Assembly (NCBI RefSeq): GCF_040645615.1
Contig: NZ_JBEYYO010000005.1
Span: 142,174-206,173 of the forward strand
Length of the DNA: 64,000 nt
Direction of reading: 5' to 3'
Source of the DNA: Glycomyces sp040645615
Lineage (GTDB): Bacteria; Actinomycetota; Actinomycetes; Mycobacteriales; Micromonosporaceae
Position numbers and translations under genes: made by a program. The stretch's first letter is position 1; every line of letters begins with the position of its first letter. This document shows, piece by piece, positions 36,749 to 44,227 of the stretch. Below the pieces are notes generated by a model. That model was not told the origin of the DNA. It saw only the letters and a list, made by a program, of their open reading frames with translations, and made no database searches.

Positions 36749-37616
36749 TCGCCTGCGCGTCAAGAAGACCTACAAGCTGTACGTCGGCGGGAAGTTCCCC
36801 CGCTCGGAGTCCGGAAGGAGCTACCCGGTGGCCAGCCCCGACGGGACCGAGCTGGCGAACGCCGCGCTCGCCAGCCGCAAGGACGCCCGCGACGCCGTCG
36901 CCGCCGCCCGCAAGGCCCAGAAACCGTGGGCCGGACAGACCGCGTATCTCAGGGGCCAGATCCTCTACCGGGTCGCCGAAATGCTCGAAGGCCGCGCCGG
37001 ACAGTTCGCAGAGGAACTCGCCGACGCGACCGGGACCGAACCGGCCGAGTCACTGTGGACGGTCGAGCAGGCGATCGACCGGCTCGTGCACTACGCGGGC
37101 TGGACCGACAAGTACACCTCGGTGCTCGGCGGCGCGAACCCGGTGGCCGGGCCCTACTTCAACCACACGAAACCGGAGGCGCTCGGGGTGGTGGCGATCG
37201 CCGCGCCGCAGGGCGACCCGCTGCTCGGTTTGATCGAGGCGCTCGCGCCCGCGATCGCCGCCGGGAACACCGTGGTGGTGCTCGCGAGCGAGGCGAAGCC
37301 CTTGCCCGCGTTGAGCTTCGCCGAAGTGCTCGCGACCTCCGACGTGCCCGGCGGGGTGGTGAACCTGTTGAGCGGCAAGGTCGCCGAGGTCATGCCGCAT
37401 CTGGCGTCGCACGCCGACGTCAACGGGATCGACCTTGGCGGCGTGGACGACGCGGCGCTGGCCGCGGACCTGGAGGCCGAGGCCGCCGGGACGCTCAAGG
37501 TGGTCCGCCGCCCGGGCAAGGCGGGCACCTCGCTCGACCTCTTGCGCCAGTGGACCGACTACAAGACCGTGTGGCACCCGGCCGGAATGGCCGCCGCGGC
37601 GGGCGGCGGCTACTGA
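36741..37616 (+). CDS. ALDH-like protein lacking the catalytic half
   Basis: Protein of 291 residues that follows the ALDH cofactor-binding domain (KLYVGGKFPRSESGRSYPV, AARKAQKPWAGQTAYLRGQILYRVAEML, AAPQGDPLLGLIEALAPAIAAGNTVVV) and then stops. The GGK and Cys motifs of the catalytic domain are missing, and a short unrelated tail (LRQWTDYKTVWHPAGMAAAAGG) ends it. It starts inside the preceding ALDH gene, so it is co-translated and probably binds it. The frame is clean, which speaks against simple decay. A role as structural or regulatory partner is inference. Confidence 0.75.
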   Translation: MSDRLRVKKTYKLYVGGKFPRSESGRSYPVASPDGTELANAALASRKDARDAVAAARKAQKPWAGQTAYLRGQILYRVAEMLEGRAGQFAEELADATGTEPAESLWTVEQAIDRLVHYAGWTDKYTSVLGGANPVAGPYFNHTKPEALGVVAIAAPQGDPLLGLIEALAPAIAAGNTVVVLASEAKPLPALSFAEVLATSDVPGGVVNLLSGKVAEVMPHLASHADVNGIDLGGVDDAALAADLEAEAAGTLKVVRRPGKAGTSLDLLRQWTDYKTVWHPAGMAAAAGGGY

Positions 37617-37625
37617 CGCTCGCGG

Positions 37626-37654
37626 CGGGGCCGTTCCGAACTGGAACGGCCCCG
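37626..37654 (+). terminator. Terminator hairpin after the ALDH pair
   Basis: A perfect 12-bp stem (37626-37637 with 37643-37654) with a GAACT loop follows the second ALDH gene by 9 bases and is followed by TT. Confidence 0.75.
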
Positions 37655-37742
37655 TTCGCGCATCCGGCGCCCCGCGCACTTCGGAAAGCGCACACCGGTT
37701 GCGACTCGGCCAGACGTGAGGTCGTAGGCTGTTCCCCAGCTA

Positions 37743-37787
37743 GGGGGTGTCCGAGAACTCCCGGCATGGGGGTTCGCGGACACCCCT
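37743..37787 (+). other. Long 5' leader hairpin before the acidic protein gene
   Basis: GGGGTGTCCG (37744-37753) pairs with CGGACACCCC (37777-37786). After one mismatch, GAAC-CCC pairs with GGG-GTTC (37755-37762 with 37068+700, that is 37768-37775) around a GGCAT loop. The structure ends about 13 bases before the GGGAGG ribosome site. It may be an attenuator or a protein-binding RNA element. Confidence 0.5.
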
Positions 37788-37812
37788 CAACGACCTACGG
37801 GAGGAACGCGAC

Positions 37813-38634
37813 ATGGCGGCCGAATCTGACGGCTCGGAGCGCAGCGCCGAGACCGAGAAGCTCTGGAACGAGACCGGGGTCGACCCGATCGAGCTCCACC
37901 TCGGCAAGGACTCCGGCTTCACCCTGCGCGCCTACCGGATGTCGGACACGCTGCCGGGCGCGTCCGAGGAGCCCGAAGTCGAAGCCGAGTCCGAAGAGGT
38001 CGAGGAACCCAAGGCCGCCAAGGGAAAGAAGAAGACCGAGCAGGCCGAGCAGGTCCCCGAGGACGAGGACGCCGCCGAGCCCGACCCGGCCGACTTCGAG
38101 GACGAGCCCGAGGAGCTCGAAGAGGTCGAGGACGCCCTCGACGCCGAGCCCGAAGAGGTCCCGGTCTTCCTGACCCGCAAGGGCAAGCTCCTGCTGTTCC
38201 GCGAGCCCGAGGCGCTCGCGGCCTACGTCAAGGACAACGACGACCACGACCTCGCCGCGATCGACGAGTACGCCGAGCTCCAGGAGCGCATCACCGCCGC
38301 CGACGTGGCCTGTGATGAAGCCGACACCTACGAACTCGACCTGGTCGTGGCCAACCTGCGCGGCGGGCACGACGCGTGGGAGCCCGAGCTGCTCATCAAG
38401 GCCGCCGAAGTCGGCCGCGACCTGGGCTACGCCCTCCACAACGACTCCATCATCGGCGCCCTGGCCCCCGGCTCGCCCCTCGACGACCTCGACGAGACCT
38501 TCCGGGTGGTCGCCGACGGCGGCCTGCGCGGCAAGTTCGCCAAGCGCCGCCTGCGCAAGAACGACTCCCAGCAGGCCGCGATCGCCTGGCGCGGGGTCAT
38601 CGCCAAGGTCAACGATCACGTCGAATGGCGTTAA
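37813..38634 (+). CDS. Acidic hypothetical protein
   Basis: Cytosolic protein of 273 residues. Residues 1-55 contain a possible small domain (LWNETGVDPIELHLGKDSGFTLRAYR). Residues 56-120 are a very acidic stretch rich in Glu, Asp and Pro, broken by a basic AKGKKK patch. From about 120 a folded domain follows (VPVFLTRKGKLLLFREPEALAAYVK, then TYELDLVVANLRGGHDAWEPELLIKAAEVGRDLGYAL), ending in basic residues (KFAKRRLRK). I do not recognise a characterised family; similar actinobacterial proteins have sometimes been labelled primosomal without proof. ATG 37813 has GGGAGGAA upstream. The strong leader hairpin implies post-transcriptional control. Confidence 0.7.
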   Translation: MAAESDGSERSAETEKLWNETGVDPIELHLGKDSGFTLRAYRMSDTLPGASEEPEVEAESEEVEEPKAAKGKKKTEQAEQVPEDEDAAEPDPADFEDEPEELEEVEDALDAEPEEVPVFLTRKGKLLLFREPEALAAYVKDNDDHDLAAIDEYAELQERITAADVACDEADTYELDLVVANLRGGHDAWEPELLIKAAEVGRDLGYALHNDSIIGALAPGSPLDDLDETFRVVADGGLRGKFAKRRLRKNDSQQAAIAWRGVIAKVNDHVEWR

Positions 38635-38944
38635 AAGGAGACCTCGGCCGAACGGTCCATGCGGACTCGTCCGCGGAGTCCGAATCCGAGTGCCGCCGCA
38701 TAGTGATGCGGCGGCACCACTGCGTTATTCCACAAGGGAATCAGCAGGTCAGGACCCACAGAAAATTGACTGTTATGTGTGCTATGACCTTCCCGCCCTT
38801 GATGAACCCGCACTCGCTGTCCGCTTGCAGAACCGAGTATTCTGCGGAAAACTGATAACGGACTGGTAAAAACGGGCCGGGCGCAAGCCTCGCCGACAGG
38901 GGCGCCGCCCGCACGGGCGGACCCCCACGAGAGGAGCTCCGCGG
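38635..38944. other. Intergenic region with two hairpins
   Basis: This 310-base region holds a weaker hairpin (GGACTC/GAGTCC near 38663-38681) and a perfect 12-bp one at 38690-38717. The part 38720-38870 is clearly lower in G+C and contains TTGACT at 38766, although no -10 hexamer stands at proper spacing. It is probably the promoter region of the transposase-like gene. No frame looks coding. Confidence 0.5.
38690..38717. terminator. Perfect 12-bp hairpin after the acidic protein gene
   Basis: GTGCCGCCGCAT (38690-38701) and ATGCGGCGGCAC (38706-38717) enclose an AGTG loop. There is no U-tract. It lies 56 bases after the stop and could end the upstream transcript or be an operator. Confidence 0.5.
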
Positions 38945-40471
38945 GTGCAAGTGTTCTGCGGCATCACCACCGACCAGCAGGTAACCGGAGCCGGCCACGG
39001 CGACACCGCCTGCGCGGTCGCGCTCGTCGCCGCCGGCGGCAGCCTCATCGCCACCGACACGTTCGGTGACGACCCTCGCGGATGGGTCCGGCTCGTCAGC
39101 CTCCTCGCGCGATCGGCCCCGGGCCAGTCGGTCTCGGTGGCCGTCGACGGCGAGGTCGTGCAGCTCGCCGAGTACGCCGCAGCAGCAGGCCTCCTCGTCG
39201 TCCGCGCCGAGGGGCACACCTCCCGCTCCAAGGACGCGCTCGACGACGCCATCGCCGTCGCCCGCGGCCTGTCCACCGGCGAAGTCGCGGGGCCGCCCTT
39301 CGCCCCGCGCCCTGAGATCAACGCTCTGCGCCCCATCCTCGACACCGTGTCCTCGGCCGCCCGGGCCCGCCACGACGCCGCAGAGGCCCTCACGTGCCTC
39401 CTGCGCGCGGTCTTCCCCGCGGCGCTGGCCGCGTGGGACGACCCGAGCGAGGCCAACGCCGTCGCGATCCTCACCCGGCTCCCTCAACCCGGTGCGCTCC
39501 AGTCGATCTCGACCGAGGAGCTCGCCGCCGACCTGGCGACCGTGGCCGACCCCGGCCAGGTGGCCGCGATGGCCGGCGCGCTCACCGAGGCGATCCGCGA
39601 GATCGGCGGCGGCGACGACCCGTCCGTGGCCCCTTCGGTCTCGGCGACGGCCGAGGCCGTGGCCGCGTGGGACCGCTCGTTGGAAGGGCTCGTCGGGCTC
39701 ATCCAGGCCAAGCGGCCCCGGACCGAGGCCGCCGCCCCGGCGGCTCCTGCCGTTCCCGCTCCCCCGCAGGCCGCAGAGCGCGCTCCGAGGCGCTCGCGGC
39801 GCGGCCAGGACACGCACGCCACCGTCCGCCTCCCCGGCGACCTGCCCGACCGCCAGAGCCTGCGGGCCCTGGACCCTGCCTCGCAGCTCCACTCGCTGGT
39901 CCAGACCGACCTCGAAGCCACGCAGGTGATCCCGCCCGAGGCCGACCGCCAGCCGGTCGACGCCGAGACCGGCACCCGCTCGATCCGCCGCCGCCGGTCC
40001 CAGCCCGCCGAACTCCCCCAGCAGGACGCGCCCGAGCCGCGCCGCCACCCGTGGCAGCCGAAGGAAGACGTCAACATCGTCGACGTGGCGAGCCTCGCCG
40101 GAGACGACGACGGGCTCCTGATCTTCGGGCAGGCCCGCAGCGCGTGGTTCAAGCGCCCCGAGAGCGAAGAGCCCGAAGCCGAGTCGTGGAACCTGCCCGG
40201 CGACGACGGCTGGCGCACCGCCCGCGACGTCACCGAGGCCCCCGCGACCGAGGCGCCCACGACCCCCACGGGACTGCCGCGGCGCAAGCCGCAGGCGAAC
40301 CTCGTGCCCGGCGCGGTCGTGGCCGACGAGCGGGCCCGCTTCGACGAGCCGATCGACCGCGACCCCGAACTGCTGGCGCAGAACACCGCCGGTTACTTCA
40401 AGGGCTGGGGCCGCGCCCGCGGCGCCCGCGCCGGCCTGAACAACCGGACGGAGAGGATGGCAACCCGATGA
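38945..40471 (+). CDS. IS110-transposase-like N-terminal domain fused to a conservon sensor-kinase tail
   Basis: Protein of 508 residues that I cannot place in a described family. Residues 1-210 follow the layout of the IS110 (DEDD, RuvC-like) transposase N-terminus: a start strand VFCGIT, a strand pair around GGSLIATDTFGDD, then VSVAVDGE, a KDALDDAIAVARGL block in the place of the K-[ST]-D-x2-D-A motif, and a helical AARARHDAAEALTCLLRAVFPAALAAW region. The first catalytic Asp is replaced by Thr, so strand transfer is unlikely. Residues 210-390 are Pro/Ala/Arg-rich. Residues 395-500 match the tail of the conservon kinase at 44228: SAWFK, DDGW, GLPRRKP, LVPGAV, then a Gly/Arg end. GTG 38945 has GAGGAG upstream; a Roadblock gene overlaps its stop. 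Confidence 0.75.
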   Translation: MQVFCGITTDQQVTGAGHGDTACAVALVAAGGSLIATDTFGDDPRGWVRLVSLLARSAPGQSVSVAVDGEVVQLAEYAAAAGLLVVRAEGHTSRSKDALDDAIAVARGLSTGEVAGPPFAPRPEINALRPILDTVSSAARARHDAAEALTCLLRAVFPAALAAWDDPSEANAVAILTRLPQPGALQSISTEELAADLATVADPGQVAAMAGALTEAIREIGGGDDPSVAPSVSATAEAVAAWDRSLEGLVGLIQAKRPRTEAAAPAAPAVPAPPQAAERAPRRSRRGQDTHATVRLPGDLPDRQSLRALDPASQLHSLVQTDLEATQVIPPEADRQPVDAETGTRSIRRRRSQPAELPQQDAPEPRRHPWQPKEDVNIVDVASLAGDDDGLLIFGQARSAWFKRPESEEPEAESWNLPGDDGWRTARDVTEAPATEAPTTPTGLPRRKPQANLVPGAVVADERARFDEPIDRDPELLAQNTAGYFKGWGRARGARAGLNNRTERMATR

Positions 40472-40893
40472 GCGCCAACCTCGGTGTGTACGAGCGCTCG
40501 CTGAGCATGCTGCTCGGCTCCCTCGTGGCCCGCACCCCGGGCCTGTCCCACGCGGTGCTGGTGAGCGTGGACGGACTGCCGCTGGCCGTCTCGGCCGGGC
40601 TCCCCAAGGAACGCGCCGACCAGTTGGCGGGCATCGGATCGGGCCTGCTGTCCATGGGCGAGGGCGCGGGCCGGTCGATGGACCACGGCCCGGCGCAGCA
40701 GGTCATCGTCGAGATGGCCGAAGGCGTGCTGCTGGCGGCCCCGGTCGGGCCGCAGATCTGCCTCACGCTCCTGGCGGTGTCCCAGTGCGACCGCGAGCAG
40801 CTCGGCTACGAGCTCGGGCAGTTCACGATGCAGGTGGGGCCCTTGCTGAACGAGGCGCTGACCAACACCGGGTCGATACCCAAGGTCGTGTGA
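40468..40893 (+). CDS. Roadblock/LC7 domain protein, CvnB-like
   Basis: Small cytosolic protein of 141 residues with the Roadblock fold: LLGSLVARTPGLSHAVLVSVDGLPLAVSAGLPKERADQLAGIGSGLLSM and EMAEGVLLAAPVG. Roadblock proteins in conservons bind the sensor kinase and the small GTPase. Its ATG overlaps the stop of the transposase-like gene (ATGA). It is a paralogue of the cvnB gene at 43784, but no DUF742 or GTPase gene follows; a terminator comes at once. It therefore probably serves the transposase-like partner or plugs into the conservon 3 kb away. Confidence 0.92.
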   Translation: MSANLGVYERSLSMLLGSLVARTPGLSHAVLVSVDGLPLAVSAGLPKERADQLAGIGSGLLSMGEGAGRSMDHGPAQQVIVEMAEGVLLAAPVGPQICLTLLAVSQCDREQLGYELGQFTMQVGPLLNEALTNTGSIPKVV

Positions 40894-40895
40894 GC

Positions 40896-40923
40896 GGGGC
40901 CCCGAGGCGTTGCCTCGGGGCCC
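40896..40923. terminator. Bidirectional terminator hairpin
   Basis: A 12-bp stem (40897-40908 with 40912-40923) with a GTT loop, followed by TTCTCCT, lies between the Roadblock gene and the convergent WXG100-like operon. Confidence 0.8.
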
Positions 40924-40928
40924 TTCTC

Positions 40929-42083
40929 CTATTGCAGTGCCTGCTGCGCTATTCGCGCGCCGTTGACGATGTTGTTGCGGTTGTTCTTGAGGAAGTCCAG
41001 GACCGGGCGGATGGCCTCCAGGACCTCGGCGATGGTCCCCACGACCTTCGCGGCGCCCTCGGAGATCCGCAGGACCTTCGCGATCGAGTTGAGGGCCTTC
41101 ATGACCAGTGAGGCCACGCGGGCGATGCCGGAGGCGATCGCGGTCGCGATCGTCGCGCCGAACGTCGCGATCGAGGCGGCGACCTGCGGGAGCAGGTTGG
41201 TGAGCATCCACGAGACGCCCTTGGCGATGAGGTCGACGATGTCCTGGCGGAGCATCTTCGCCAAATCGGCCATCTGGAGCAGCAGCGCGTTCATGCCGAT
41301 CGCGACGTAGCCCATGACCGAGACGGACTGGCCGAGCTCGCCCACCCGGGTGCGGGCGGCGTCGCCGTCCTGGCCGACCCAGTCGGCGAGGCTCGCGTCG
41401 CCGGTCTGGACGATGTAGTCGCCGACCTGCTGCGCGCCTTCGGAGACCTTGACCCACATCTCGGCGGACTTGCGCATCCGCGTCTCGTTGCCCGACACCA
41501 GGCCCACGAGGTCTTCGAGGGGCTGGAACAGCTGGATCAGGAAGTCGATCACGGTCCCGGCGAGCCACTGCACCGGGTCGAACTTCGGGTCGGTGATGTG
41601 TTCGACGAAGGCCGCGTACTGGTTGGCCATGTCCATCACGGAGCTGACGTCGGCGGCCAGGCCGGTGACGGCGGTGGCGATGCCGTCCCAGTCGCTGAGG
41701 CCCTCGATCTTGCCGAAGTTGCGGGCGGTGTTCATGCCGGCGGTGATCGGGGCGGTGGCGCTCTGGAGCATGCTCATGCCGCTGTTGGAGTGGTTGGGGC
41801 GGCCGTTGTAGAGCAGGCGGCCGTCCGAGTCGCGGCCGGTCACGCGCACGTCGGAGCCGACGGCGTCCCCGGCGCGGTTGAGGCGGGTGTCGTTGCCCGA
41901 ACCGGTCAGGAACGAGTTGGCCCACTGGTGGAGCCCCGAATGCGCCGAGTCCGAGCCGGGACCGCGCGAGCCCGCGCCGCGCACGGCGTCCCAGGTCTCG
42001 CGCCCCGAGGGGGTCCAGTCGTTGTAGCCGGTCTGGGAGGGCAGGGTCCCGTCGTTCCAGGTGGGCTCTTGGACGTCGGTCAT
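40929..42083 (-). CDS. Large WXG100/ESX-type helical protein
   Basis: Protein of 384 residues. The first 120 are loop-rich with Asn, Gly and Ser. The remainder is long helices with a WXG-like turn (ADWVGQDGDAARTRVGELGQSV) and a hydrophobic C-terminal part (about 285-345) of Ala/Ile/Val helices. This fits large type VII secretion-associated proteins, in which a helical hairpin domain precedes a membrane-active or effector region. ATG 42083 overlaps the stop of the small partner gene by 4 bases. No ESX core genes are nearby, so the pair would use a secretion machine coded elsewhere. I see no known toxin motif. Confidence 0.65.
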   Translation of the reverse strand: MTDVQEPTWNDGTLPSQTGYNDWTPSGRETWDAVRGAGSRGPGSDSAHSGLHQWANSFLTGSGNDTRLNRAGDAVGSDVRVTGRDSDGRLLYNGRPNHSNSGMSMLQSATAPITAGMNTARNFGKIEGLSDWDGIATAVTGLAADVSSVMDMANQYAAFVEHITDPKFDPVQWLAGTVIDFLIQLFQPLEDLVGLVSGNETRMRKSAEMWVKVSEGAQQVGDYIVQTGDASLADWVGQDGDAARTRVGELGQSVSVMGYVAIGMNALLLQMADLAKMLRQDIVDLIAKGVSWMLTNLLPQVAASIATFGATIATAIASGIARVASLVMKALNSIAKVLRISEGAAKVVGTIAEVLEAIRPVLDFLKNNRNNIVNGARIAQQALQ

Positions 42084-42406
42084 CGGTCGCCGCCCAGCTC
42101 GCTCCCGATGCGCTCCAGTTCGGCGGCGATCTCGGCGTCGTTGCCGTCGTGGGCCTCGGCGCACTCCTCGATGCGGGCGCTGAGGCCTTCGACGGCCTCG
42201 GCGGCGTCCTTCAGCGCGGGATGGAAGACCATCTCGCTCACGCCGAAGTACAGGCCCGCGAACGGGATCCCGCCGATCCCCCACGTGTTCCAGTCGGGGT
42301 CGGCTTCACGGGCGTACTCGGCGAGGGCGTCCACCTCGCCGGTGGTCTGCCGCAGCGAGGCGGCCGCCTCGCGCAGCTTCCCAGCGTCTACGTCGATCCA
42401 GGGCAT
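42080..42406 (-). CDS. Small WXG100-like helical-hairpin protein
   Basis: Protein of 108 residues: helix (WIDVDAGKLREAAASLRQTTGEVDALAEYARE), a turn with Trp and Gly residues (DPDWNTWGIGGIPFAG), then a second long helix (MVFHPALKDAAEAVEGLSARIEECAEAHDGND). This is the size and plan of WXG100/EspC-type partners of ESX substrates. ATG 42406 has GGAG 7 bases upstream; an ATG at 42424 would add 6 residues. Its stop overlaps the start of the larger protein, so they probably form a complex. A single Cys is present. Confidence 0.7.
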   Translation of the reverse strand: MPWIDVDAGKLREAAASLRQTTGEVDALAEYAREADPDWNTWGIGGIPFAGLYFGVSEMVFHPALKDAAEAVEGLSARIEECAEAHDGNDAEIAAELERIGSELGGDR

Positions 42407-42505
42407 CTCGACACTCCAAAGCATCCGGGTTCCCCCCGAGCCTAAGCCACCCCTGCCAGGCGCTCTAGCTGGGACTTCGCGAGGTGAGGTGCTCTGGGCA
42501 CGCCG

Positions 42506-42537
42506 AAGGGGCCCGAAGCTTTCGCTTCGGGCCCCTT
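42506..42537. terminator. Terminator hairpin at the end of the conservon operon
   Basis: A perfect 14-bp stem (42506-42519 with 42524-42537) with a TTTC loop lies 60 bases downstream of the GTPase gene in the leftward direction, ahead of the WXG100-like genes. Confidence 0.75.
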
Positions 42538-42595
42538 TCGGTGTGGTCCAGGTGGATTGGGTCAGCCTAGACGTTCGGCGTCAGTATGTGGGCAC

Positions 42596-43183
42596 TTAGT
42601 GGACGCCGACGGTGCGGGTGCGGCGCATCGAGAGCACGTATTCGACGAGCTTGATGAGCACCTGCTTGGTGGACTCGCGGTTGCGGGCGTCGGTGTAGAC
42701 CACGGGCACTTCAGGGGCGATCTGGAGCGCGTCGCGGATGTCCTGCACCTCGTGGAGCTGCTTGCCGTCGAAGCAGTTGACCGCGACCAGGTAAGGGAGC
42801 TTGCGGTGCTCGAAGAAGTCGATCACCGAGAAGCAGTCGGCCAGGCGGCGGGTGTCGACCAGCACGATCGCACCGATGGCGCCGCGCACGAGTTCGTCCC
42901 ACATGAACCAGAAACGGGTCTGGCCGGGCGTGCCGAACAGGTACAGGATCAGGTCCTGGTCGATGGTGATACGACCGAAGTCCATCGCCACCGTGGTGGT
43001 GGCCTTGTCGGGCACCAGGTTGTTGTCGTCGACGCCCTCCGAGGCGGAGGTCATGATCGCCTCGGTCGTCAACGGAGTGATCTCGGAGACCGAGCCGACC
43101 AAGGTCGTCTTGCCGACGCCGAAGCCGCCGGCGATGACGATCTTGGCAGAGGTCACACGAGAGGTGTCTGCGGGTGAGTTCAT
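42596..43183 (-). CDS. cvnD: Conservon small GTPase (CvnD)
   Basis: Ras-like or MglA-like GTP-binding protein of 195 residues. The P-loop is GGFGVGKTT, switch II is the FGTPGQTRF motif, which replaces the usual DxxGQ, and NCFD stands for NKxD. It is the last gene of the cvnABCD operon, 6 bases after cvnC. In Streptomyces these GTPases act at the membrane downstream of the CvnA kinase and Roadblock protein in control of development and antibiotic production. ATG 43183 has no strong ribosome site, so it probably relies on coupling. Confidence 0.94.
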   Translation of the reverse strand: MNSPADTSRVTSAKIVIAGGFGVGKTTLVGSVSEITPLTTEAIMTSASEGVDDNNLVPDKATTTVAMDFGRITIDQDLILYLFGTPGQTRFWFMWDELVRGAIGAIVLVDTRRLADCFSVIDFFEHRKLPYLVAVNCFDGKQLHEVQDIRDALQIAPEVPVVYTDARNRESTKQVLIKLVEYVLSMRRTRTVGVH

Positions 43184-43189
43184 TAGGGT

Positions 43190-43567
43190 CTATAGCCTCC
43201 TGAGTCCACTGAGAACGCGCTCAAGGAGCTCGGTTCCGACCGACTCGTCGGCGCCGTCCGCGTCGAAGCCGGTGGGTGCGTGCACTGCCAACAGTCCGTC
43301 GGCCGCCATGTCGGCGACCAGCACGCGGGCGACCCCCAGCGGGACCTCCATGCGTGCGGCGATCTCGGCGAGGGACTGGAGGCGACCGCCGCACAGGTCG
43401 ACGATCACCTTCTGCTCCCTGCCGCCGAGGAACTGCCCGGACCTGCCTCTCGCGGTGGTCTCCACCAGCGCTTCGAGGGCGATCTCCAATTGGGGCCGCG
43501 TACGGCCGCGCGTGACCGCGTACGGTCTGACGAGTGAGCCGGTCGGCTCATCACCACCGAGGACCAT
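43190..43567 (-). CDS. cvnC: Conservon DUF742 protein (CvnC)
   Basis: DUF742 protein of 125 residues with a winged-helix-like core: LVRPYAVTRGRTRP is the family start signature, then CGGRLQSLAEIAARMEVPLGVARVLVADMAADGLLAVHAP. It is an essential member of conservons, although its molecular role is not settled; DNA binding or adaptor functions have been proposed. ATG 43567 has GGAGG 7 bases upstream. The 216-base gap to cvnB on the upstream side is unusually large for this operon and holds no coding frame. Confidence 0.93.
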   Translation of the reverse strand: MVLGGDEPTGSLVRPYAVTRGRTRPQLEIALEALVETTARGRSGQFLGGREQKVIVDLCGGRLQSLAEIAARMEVPLGVARVLVADMAADGLLAVHAPTGFDADGADESVGTELLERVLSGLRRL

Positions 43568-43783
43568 TGTTACCTCCAACCACGACCCCAGATCCCACAA
43601 TCCTTGTGCCGCAGTCTTGTCAGTTATCCGTGTACCGCGTGCCCGGGGAGGCACCGGCCCGTCGCCTGGGGAAGCGACGGAGGGGTTGTTCAGTTTCGTC
43701 CCACTCGTACGGCTTACCGCATCGAATGGAGCCTACCGTGCCGCGCACCCGCGCGCCAAACGCGCACCAGGCGACAGGACGCG

Positions 43784-44182
43784 TCAGCTTCTGGCCGAAG
43801 GCGTCAGCGCCTGGCCGACCCGGTCGACCAGCAGCGCCATCTCGTAGCCGACCTGGCCCACGTCGCAGTTCTTCGAGGCCAGCACCGCGAACGAGGAACC
43901 GTCGCTGATGGACATCAGGAACAGGAAGCCGCGGTCCATCTCGACGACGGTCTGGAGGACCGCGCCGCCCTCGAAGCACCGCGAGGCGCCCTGGGTCAGG
44001 CTCACCAGACCCGAGGTCACCGCCGACAGCTGGTCGGCCCGGTCCCGGGGCAGGTCCCGCGAGGAGGCCAGCAGCAGACCGTCGGCGCTGACCGCCACGG
44101 CGTGCGCCACTCCCGGCACGCGTTCGGCGAAGCCGGCCAGCAGCCAGCCCAGGTCTTGGACCGAGGTTCCACCAGTGCTCAT
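43784..44182 (-). CDS. cvnB: Conservon Roadblock/LC7 protein (CvnB)
   Basis: Roadblock protein of 132 residues: LLAGFAERVPGVAHAVAVSADGLLLASSRDLPRDRADQLSAVTSGLVSL and a second strand set VVEMDRGFLFLMSIS. It should form dimers and bridge the CvnA kinase and the CvnD GTPase. It starts 45 bases after the cvnA stop. It is similar to the Roadblock protein at 40468 along its whole length, most clearly in the RADQL helix, so cross-binding between the two loci is possible. Confidence 0.93.
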   Translation of the reverse strand: MSTGGTSVQDLGWLLAGFAERVPGVAHAVAVSADGLLLASSRDLPRDRADQLSAVTSGLVSLTQGASRCFEGGAVLQTVVEMDRGFLFLMSISDGSSFAVLASKNCDVGQVGYEMALLVDRVGQALTPSARS

Positions 44183-44227
44183 CGTTTGCGCTCCTTAGTA
44201 GCGTCTGCCGTGTTGCGGATCAGCGAC

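Noticed and set aside
38945..40471. An active IS110-family insertion sequence
   Set aside because: The C-terminal catalytic Ser domain of IS110 transposases is absent, the first Asp of the DEDD set is changed, the gene is coupled to a Roadblock gene, and I see no element ends or target junctions.
40468..42083. A second full conservon starting at 40468
   Set aside because: After the Roadblock gene there is a terminator and then convergent WXG100-like genes; no DUF742 or GTPase gene is present there.
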